Source: a virus. From it: a stretch of DNA of 40,876 nucleotides. Under the pieces are notes generated by a model. It searched no databases. It worked only from the letters and a program-made list of their open reading frames with translations, and was not told the origin of the DNA. Both the position numbers and the translations under genes were made by a program. Each line of letters opens with the position of its first letter. The first letter of the stretch is position 1. Of the stretch, positions 36,034 to 40,876 are shown piece by piece. The stretch lies in the IMG/VR virus record IMGVR_UViG_3300022910_000010, positions 1 to 40,876 of that record; one strand, written 5' to 3'.

Positions 36034-37718
36034 GCCCGGTCAACCGGGACGCCGGCCTGTTCACCCTCCGGCCGTACCAGAACCACACCGTGGCGGCCAA
36101 CCGCGCGGCGCACCTGGGCCGTCGGCGCCCGACCGGGACCGGGGTGGCCAACCGGACCGCCAACGTCCTGGCCACCGGCCTGGGCAAGACGGTGATCGGC
36201 TCCACCATGGCGTCCCTGGCGCTGGAGCGGATGGAGCGGACCATCGTCCTCACCCATCGCCAGGAGCTGGCCGACCAGTGGATGCAGAAGCTGCACAGCC
36301 AGCACCCCACCGCGTCCATCGGCCTGGTGAAGGGGGGCCGGAACGAGTGGGACGCCGACATCGTGGTGGCCAGCGTGCCCTCCATCGGGACCGAGCGGCA
36401 GTTGCTCCGCCGCCGGATCCCGGCCGACAGGTTCGGCCTCGGCATCGCGGACGAGTGCCACCACTCGGCGGCCGACACCTGGCAGACGGCCATGTCGTAC
36501 CTCGGGGCGTTCCGGGGGATGCCGTGGTCCGGCTTCACCGCCACCCTGACCCGGGGCGACTCCCGGGCGCTCGGTGACACCTGGCAAGAGATCGTCGCGG
36601 ACTACGACATCGGGTTCGGGGTGCGCAACAAGGACCACAACGGCCACCCGTACCTGGTGAAGCCGCGTGGCATCCGGGTCCGGGTCAAGGACCTGATGCT
36701 TGACGAGGTGAAGCGCTCCCGGGGCGATTTCCAGGACGAGGACCTCGGCGCCGCGATGGTGGACGCTGACGCCGGCAACACGATGGTGAGGGCGTACCAG
36801 GAGCACCTGGCCGGCAAGCGCACGGCGGCGTTCGCCCCGTCCGTCTACTCCGCCAAGCGGTTCGCCGAGACGTTCTCCGAGGCCGGCATCCCGACCGAGG
36901 TGATCACCGGGGCCACCCCGGACGAGGCCCGGAAGGCGATCTACGAGCGGTTCCGGCTCGGCACCACGCTGGTGATCTGGAGCGTCGGCGTGCTCACCGA
37001 GGGCTGGGACGCCCCGTGGTGTGAGGGCATCCTGAACGCCCGGCCAACCGAGTCCTCCGGCCTCTACATCCAGATCGTGGGCCGGGGCCTGCGGCCGTTC
37101 CCCGCCGGCGGCAAGACCGAGTGCATCGTCCTGGACGTCGTCGGCTCCTCGGCCAAACACCGGCTCATCAGCCTGAAGGATCTGGCCGGGCACGAGGGCG
37201 ACCCCCGGGAGACGATCGCCAGCTACACCGACGAGGACGGCACCGAGGAGCTCACGGGCGAGTACATCGACCCGAACGTCAAGGACTGGCTGGAGGGTGA
37301 GCTGGTCGCCGAGGAGGTGGACCTGTTCGCGGACTCCGATTCGTCCTGGCTACAGACGGACGGCGGTGTCTGGTTCATCCCGACCAGGGAGTCCTACTGG
37401 TTCCTGGCGCACCCGCCGAACGAGGACGGGTTCCGGCTCGGCCGCATCCCGGCCAACGGCGGCCGGGCTTACTGGGCCGAGCGGGAGCTCACCCTGGAGG
37501 CCGGGATGGCCTGGGCTGAGCGGTACGCCGGAGACGAGGATCCGTCGATCTCCAGCCGGAGCGCGTCCTGGCGCAAGTCCCGGCCGAGCCTGGCGATGGC
37601 GGCCAAGGCCCAGCGGCTCGGTATCCCCTACGAGGGGATGCGCCAGGGCGAGCTCGGCGACCTGATGACGGTCGGCCACGCGAACATCGTGCTGCGCAAG
37701 TACGCGGCCAGGGTGTAG
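36030..37718 (+). CDS. SF2 DNA helicase (DEAD/DEAH-type)
   Basis: GTG 36030 overlaps the upstream stop and places the protein (562 aa) just before its conserved LRPYQ motif. Superfamily 2 motifs appear in order: Walker A ATGLGKT near residue 50, DECHH box near 141, FTATLTR (motif III) near 171, and QIVGRGLRP (motif VI) near 348. The C-terminal ~170 residues are acidic and then basic helical. Such phage helicases act in DNA repair, recombination or origin remodelling. The frame is open 66 bases upstream, within the previous gene. Confidence 0.9.
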   Translation: MSPVNRDAGLFTLRPYQNHTVAANRAAHLGRRRPTGTGVANRTANVLATGLGKTVIGSTMASLALERMERTIVLTHRQELADQWMQKLHSQHPTASIGLVKGGRNEWDADIVVASVPSIGTERQLLRRRIPADRFGLGIADECHHSAADTWQTAMSYLGAFRGMPWSGFTATLTRGDSRALGDTWQEIVADYDIGFGVRNKDHNGHPYLVKPRGIRVRVKDLMLDEVKRSRGDFQDEDLGAAMVDADAGNTMVRAYQEHLAGKRTAAFAPSVYSAKRFAETFSEAGIPTEVITGATPDEARKAIYERFRLGTTLVIWSVGVLTEGWDAPWCEGILNARPTESSGLYIQIVGRGLRPFPAGGKTECIVLDVVGSSAKHRLISLKDLAGHEGDPRETIASYTDEDGTEELTGEYIDPNVKDWLEGELVAEEVDLFADSDSSWLQTDGGVWFIPTRESYWFLAHPPNEDGFRLGRIPANGGRAYWAERELTLEAGMAWAERYAGDEDPSISSRSASWRKSRPSLAMAAKAQRLGIPYEGMRQGELGDLMTVGHANIVLRKYAARV

Positions 37719-37736
37719 GGTTGTACGTAGATAGAC

Positions 37737-37752
37737 ACCCGTCGACAGAGGA
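37737..37752 (+). promoter_or_regulatory. Leader motif copy before the 77-aa gene
   Basis: ACCCGTCGACAGAGGA lies 7 bases before ATG 37760 and includes AGAGGA. It is a one-mismatch copy of 3357-3372, and the GTACG-AGAT bases upstream are shared too. A weak -10-like TAGGGT (37716-37721) overlaps the helicase stop. Confidence 0.6.
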
Positions 37753-37759
37753 GCACACC

Positions 37760-37993
37760 ATGCATTACGTAGTGTCGATTCAGGTCCAGCGCGTGGACCA
37801 CGCACCGGCCAACATGTCCAGGGCCGTCACGAGCGGAGAGCCCAAGCGCACTATCACCGAGCTGGCCAAGGTCACGGTGCGCTCGGCAGAGTTCCAGCGG
37901 GCCATCATCGGAGCCAAGGCGCACCTGGACCTGGTGGACGACTCGGTCACCGACGATACCCAGGGTGAGGGCAAGGTTTACCGCGACCGTTGA
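37760..37993 (+). CDS. 77-aa hypothetical protein
   Basis: ATG 37760 is set by the leader motif and its AGAGGA site; the frame opens at 37721 but without a ribosome site. The product has an N-terminal strand (HYVVSIQVQRV), a helical centre (ITELAKVTVRSAEFQRAIIGAKAHLDLV) and an acidic end. No family is recognised. It stands alone between helicase and nuclease genes, with its own leader, so it may be made at a different level from them. Confidence 0.7.
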   Translation: MHYVVSIQVQRVDHAPANMSRAVTSGEPKRTITELAKVTVRSAEFQRAIIGAKAHLDLVDDSVTDDTQGEGKVYRDR

Positions 37994-38031
37994 TCAACCG
38001 TCCATAGATCCACCCACAGCAGGAGGCGCAC

Positions 38032-39957
38032 GTGCCCAGTTTCGCCAGTACGGACGGACCCAAGCAGGCCGTCCCGATCAAGAACCACCGCTACCAGATC
38101 CCCCGTTACCCGTTCGACGGCCCGATGAACCCGAACGCTCCGGCCGGCGTGGCCGGCACCGGGATGCTGGTGCCCTGGACCCGCGTCTCCACCATCCTCG
38201 ACACCCACGAGGACAAGGAGGGGGTCTTCAAGTGGACCAAGCGCCTGGTGGTGAAGGGCCTCGGCGCCCGGGAGGACCTCTACGCGCTGGCCGCCGCCAC
38301 CAGGCTGGAGGACAAGGCCGGCCTGCTGAAGATCGCTGACCAGGCGTTCGACTACGCCAAGGGCCAGGCCGCCTCCAACCTCGGCACCGCCCTCCACAGT
38401 TTCCTGGAGCGCTGGGTGGAGGGCGACAAGGACCTCGTCATCCCGGCCCAGTGGAAGGGTGACGTGGCCGCCGTGATGGCGGCGTTCCAGGACGCCAACA
38501 TCCGCCTCCGCCCGGACCTTCAGGAGATGTGTGTCGTCCGGCCCGACCTGAAGGACGGCGACGCCGGCGGCCTGGCCGGACGGCTGGACCTGGTCGTGGA
38601 GATGCTCAATCCCGAGACCGGTGAGTGGGAGCTCATCCTGGCCGACTACAAGACGGGCTCCGACCCGCTCCTGTACGGCTCCTGGAAGATCCAGCAGCAA
38701 CTCGGCCTGTACGGCACCGGCTGGGCGGTCTGGGATGGTACGCACTGGCGGCCCATGCCCAAGATCCGCCGGGACAAGATCCTGATGGTGCACGTCCTCC
38801 CGGGCCAGGCGTCGTGCCAGATTCACATCGGCGACGTCGACCCGGTGGCCCTGGAGGAGGACCTGGCCGCCGCCTACCGCACCCGCCGCCGCCGTAAGGA
38901 GGCCAAGAGGGCGTGGCGTCCGCTGGTGACGGTGGAGGACGGCGTGATCGTCGACGACACGGCCGAGCGCGCCGTAACAATTGATTTCGACTCTCCGGAA
39001 TCGGTGGCAGCAGATCAGCAGGCCGCCGAGCGAAGGGCCGAGCGCGCCGCCGCCACGGTGGCCCGGGTGGCGGCCGAGTCGAACCCGAACACGGACGGGG
39101 ACGACGAGGGCCTGGTGTTCGGAATGAAGCCTGGCACACCGGCGCTGGTCCCCGAGGAGCCTAAGGCCGGCGTCCAGGGTGAGCTCACCAGGCTGGCTCC
39201 GCTGGCCGGCCCGGGTGAGCGCGGGTGCGGCGTCTGCGGCCGGAAGGGCCACCGCCGGGGATCGCCGAAGTGCCTGGGCGAGAACGACCCGCACCTGACC
39301 AAGGTGACTGATCAGCAGGAGTCGTTCCGACGGGAGAACGAGGGGCCGGAGTTGCCCGATGGCGTCCAGGCGCATCCGGATGGCGGGACGATCGAGCACG
39401 CGGACGGGGTTCACCCCCGGCACGGCGGAATGCCGACTCCAGAGCCGGCCCGGTGCCGGTGCACCGCCCGGGCCGGTGGCTGGACTGCTCCGGCGGACGG
39501 CGAGGGCCCGTGGGTGTGCGGTGATTGCGGCCTCCCGTCCAAGCTCGGCGTGCCGCTGGCGGTCCGGACCGGGGAGCAGGCAGCCGAGCGCGATCAGCAG
39601 GCCTACGACTACGCGGCCGACACCATCAGCCCGGAGTTCGCCGCCGCGCTGGCCCCGAATCACCTCCGGGAGGCGGACGCTATCCGAGCCGAACGGTGGT
39701 CCGCCGATCGGCACGAGGGCGACCCTGCCCAGGTGGCCGAGCTGGCCAGTGCCACCGAGGAGCCGGACCCGTTCGACGAGGACGGCTCGGACGCCCTCAC
39801 CCCGGCCCAGCCCACCTGGCGGATGCGCATCCGGGAGGCCAAGGACAAGGCCGAGCTCCGGACCATCCGGGCCGAGGCCATGGCGGCAGACGAGTGGACC
39901 CAGGAGCTCACCCAGGCCGGCCTGGAGCGCATCAAGGTCCTGGCCCAGCAGGGCTAG
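38032..39957 (+). CDS. RecB/Cas4-like PD-(D/E)XK nuclease with zinc knuckles
   Basis: This 641-aa protein starts at GTG 38032 (AGGAGG upstream). The first ~300 residues carry PD-(D/E)XK exonuclease features: GTALHSFLERW near 117-127, GRLDLVVEM near 182, and LADYKTG near 202-208 holding the catalytic D-x-K. A Cys cluster near 398-413 (CGVCGRKGHRRGSPKC), a second zinc-like pair near 480-505 (CRCTARAG, VCGDCG) and a helical C-terminus near 590-641 follow. Phage Cas4/RecB-like exonucleases act in recombination and end processing. Its first residues (MPSFAST) resemble those of the next gene. Its TAG stop forms the next -35. Confidence 0.85.
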   Translation: MPSFASTDGPKQAVPIKNHRYQIPRYPFDGPMNPNAPAGVAGTGMLVPWTRVSTILDTHEDKEGVFKWTKRLVVKGLGAREDLYALAAATRLEDKAGLLKIADQAFDYAKGQAASNLGTALHSFLERWVEGDKDLVIPAQWKGDVAAVMAAFQDANIRLRPDLQEMCVVRPDLKDGDAGGLAGRLDLVVEMLNPETGEWELILADYKTGSDPLLYGSWKIQQQLGLYGTGWAVWDGTHWRPMPKIRRDKILMVHVLPGQASCQIHIGDVDPVALEEDLAAAYRTRRRRKEAKRAWRPLVTVEDGVIVDDTAERAVTIDFDSPESVAADQQAAERRAERAAATVARVAAESNPNTDGDDEGLVFGMKPGTPALVPEEPKAGVQGELTRLAPLAGPGERGCGVCGRKGHRRGSPKCLGENDPHLTKVTDQQESFRRENEGPELPDGVQAHPDGGTIEHADGVHPRHGGMPTPEPARCRCTARAGGWTAPADGEGPWVCGDCGLPSKLGVPLAVRTGEQAAERDQQAYDYAADTISPEFAAALAPNHLREADAIRAERWSADRHEGDPAQVAELASATEEPDPFDEDGSDALTPAQPTWRMRIREAKDKAELRTIRAEAMAADEWTQELTQAGLERIKVLAQQG

Positions 39958-39983
39958 ACAGGGTCGTCAACCCTGTGTAGAGT
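39955..39983 (+). promoter_or_regulatory. Promoter with an operator-like palindrome in its spacer
   Basis: -35 TAGACA (39955-39960, overlapping the stop codon of the nuclease gene), 17-base spacer, -10 TAGAGT (39978-39983). The inverted repeat ACAGGGT-CGTCA-ACCCTGT (39958-39976) fills the spacer and part of the -35. Transcription would start near 39990 and read a long structured leader. Confidence 0.75.
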
Positions 39984-39989
39984 TGCACT

Positions 39990-40270
39990 TAGGCGGTCGC
40001 GGAGATCGCTTAGCGGTCAGGGACTTGAGCCCTGGCGGCGGTGATCGGAGCCTGGCGGACGCGCTGGGCCGGTGTTCAGGTGATGAGCCTGGTACTGGGT
40101 GGTTCGAATCCGCCCCCGATCGCGACGGACGGCACGCCGTGACTGGCACCGGGAGACCGGCGGCCGTCCGCCAGAGTTCCCCGTCACGGGAACGCGAGAC
40201 GGAGCAGGGGTGAGAGCGGGTGAGCCTCCCCTCACGGCGGAGTCCGACCGCCCCTGCTCCGGCACTATGA
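39990..40270 (+). ncRNA. Structured non-coding RNA or leader
   Basis: No gene fits in the 368 bases between 39958 and 40325. Downstream of the promoter at 39955-39983 the transcript can form many stems. A hairpin CAGGG/CCCTG lies at 40018-40034. GTCGCG near 39996 can close with CGCGAC at 40121-40126. GGACGGC near 40127 can pair with GCCGTCC near 40165. A perfect 10-bp GGAGCAGGGG/CCCCTGCTCC pair lies at about 40201-40260 around an inner GTGAG/CTCAC hairpin. It could be a free RNA, a regulatory leader of the gene at 40326, or contain a packaging or replication site. Confidence 0.45.
40043..40122 (+). other. tRNA-like element with canonical T-arm
   Basis: A T-arm of 5 bp with loop TTCGAAT (40098-40114) is preceded by a 5-base variable-type gap. 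Before that is a 5-bp arm with a 7-base loop (40076-40092). An acceptor-like stem GATCGG/CCGATC (40043-40048 with 40116-40121) encloses them. A D-like arm GCCT/GGGC is possible. The anticodon-like loop lacks the required T33, the acceptor has a mismatch, the D region is too long and no CCA is encoded. It is best seen as a tRNA mimic or decayed tRNA, not a working tRNA gene. Confidence 0.3.
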
Positions 40271-40325
40271 TCGACCAGCACGATGATCCCCGATCCGAGA
40301 TCCCCGATCTACGAAAGAGACGCAG

Positions 40326-40876
40326 ATGCCCAGTTTCGGAAGCACCGGCTCAAAGAACACCACCACGGTCCCTAAGCTCGGCTCCACCGGTGGTGGAGCC
40401 TTCATCAAGCCGGCCAACCTGGTCGGATGCCTGGTCATCATCGACCCGGTGCGCATCGACCGGATCGAGCCGTTCGTCCCCAAGGGCCAGGAGAAGGCCA
40501 AGGACGCCGGTCTCAAGGACCGCATGGTGGCCGACGTCGTCTCGCTGGCCGGAGACGTCAAGGGCGAGTACCCCGGCGTCTGGTGGACCCAGTCGCTCCT
40601 GGTCCGTGAGGGCAAGCGCATCCTCAACATCACCGACCAGACGCGCGAGCACTCCGAGGAGGCCCGCAAGACCGGCAACATGGAGGCCTACGTGGCGGAC
40701 GGGCCCAAGCTGGACGAGGTTCTCGCCGGCCGCCTGCTCCGCAAGCCGAAGAAGGACTTCCTGGACGTCTTCCCCACGCCGGCCGCGCTGGAGGAGGCGT
40801 TCGCCAAGAACGCCAAGATGGTCCCGAACAACTCCTACACCTGGACCGTCGAGACGCTGAACGACGAGGACCGTGA
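40326..40876 (+). CDS. 207-aa unknown protein, N-terminal part (ends at base 200)
   Basis: ATG 40326 follows a purine-rich site (GAAAGAGACG). The frame runs off the end and continues at the start of the sequence to TGA 198-200, 207 aa in all. The N-terminus is Gly/Ser/Thr-rich (PSFGSTGSKNTTTV). A central region has strand-rich sequence (GCLVIIDPVRIDRIEPF, then YPGVWWTQSLLVREGKRILNIT), and the end is very acidic. The strand-rich core plus acidic tail, and the position after the nuclease, would suit a single-stranded-DNA-binding protein, but the match is not firm. It has its own promoter and long structured leader. Confidence 0.8.
   Translation, partial: MPSFGSTGSKNTTTVPKLGSTGGGAFIKPANLVGCLVIIDPVRIDRIEPFVPKGQEKAKDAGLKDRMVADVVSLAGDVKGEYPGVWWTQSLLVREGKRILNITDQTREHSEEARKTGNMEAYVADGPKLDEVLAGRLLRKPKKDFLDVFPTPAALEEAFAKNAKMVPNNSYTWTVETLNDEDR
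40750..40876. repeat. Terminal overlap, right copy (circular contig joint)
   Basis: This stretch is identical to bases 1-127. It is the second copy of the assembly overlap that closes the genome. One copy should be removed before any length or gene count is stated. Confidence 0.9.

Noticed and set aside
40043-40122. A functional tRNA gene
   Set aside because: The T-arm is good, but the anticodon loop lacks T33, the acceptor has a mismatch, the D region is too long and no CCA follows. It was kept only as a tRNA-like element.

Overview
This window is one complete, circularly closed phage genome. Bases 1-127 are identical to bases 40750-40876, and one gene runs intact across the joint (40326 to the end, then on to 200). 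About 40,749 bases are therefore unique. The structural genes are those of a long-tailed siphovirus: HK97-type capsid, tape measure, tail tube, frameshifted tail chaperones, and no sheath. High G+C, frequent GTG starts, leaderless-type promoters and gene families typical of actinophages point to an actinobacterial host; the host genus cannot be read from the sequence. No integrase, recombinase or clear repressor was found, so a virulent lifestyle is the simplest reading.

The genome is two transcriptional arms leaving one control region (35172-35299). There, two sigma70-like promoters stand back to back with their -35 boxes 2 bp apart. The leftward arm (minus strand, 35171 down to 4724) encodes an excisionase-like HTH protein, a primase-helicase, a family A DNA polymerase, an HNH nuclease, endonuclease VII, two small cysteine-containing proteins behind near-identical leaderless promoters, an HTH protein and a putative small terminase. 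A promoter at 28172-28200 then starts the late operon: four small genes, large terminase, portal, a two-TM protein, MuF fused to a kinase-like domain, scaffold, capsid, connectors, a cassette of decoration-type proteins, tail terminator, tail tube, tail chaperones, tape measure, tail tip proteins and lysis genes. The rightward arm (plus strand, 35300 round through the joint to 4634) encodes tiny membrane proteins, an SF2 helicase, a large RecB/Cas4-like nuclease, a 207-aa unknown protein, an HNH nuclease, a nucleotide-sugar epimerase/dehydratase, two glycosyltransferases and a coiled-coil protein. The arms converge on a strong bidirectional hairpin at 4659-4689.

The most unusual feature is a 650-aa protein (14934-16886). 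It joins a LamG-like domain and 13 tandem copies of a 20-residue Gly/Ala/Ser/Thr repeat to a C-terminal domain that looks like a tail terminator. A good internal ribosome site could also release the terminator alone. With a beta-helix protein, an Ig-like protein and a 113-aa fibre-like protein it forms a decoration cassette inserted exactly between neck and tail terminator genes. The Ser/Thr-rich repeats and the two glycosyltransferases on the other arm suggest virion glycosylation.

Other notable signals are iteron-like repeats inside the primase gene (candidate origin), a recurring leader motif before several starts, palindromes inside promoter spacers, and a 368-bp promoter-driven structured non-coding region (39958-40325) with a tRNA-like T-arm. 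Gene calls come from reading frames, start signals and recognised motifs; no database search was possible.
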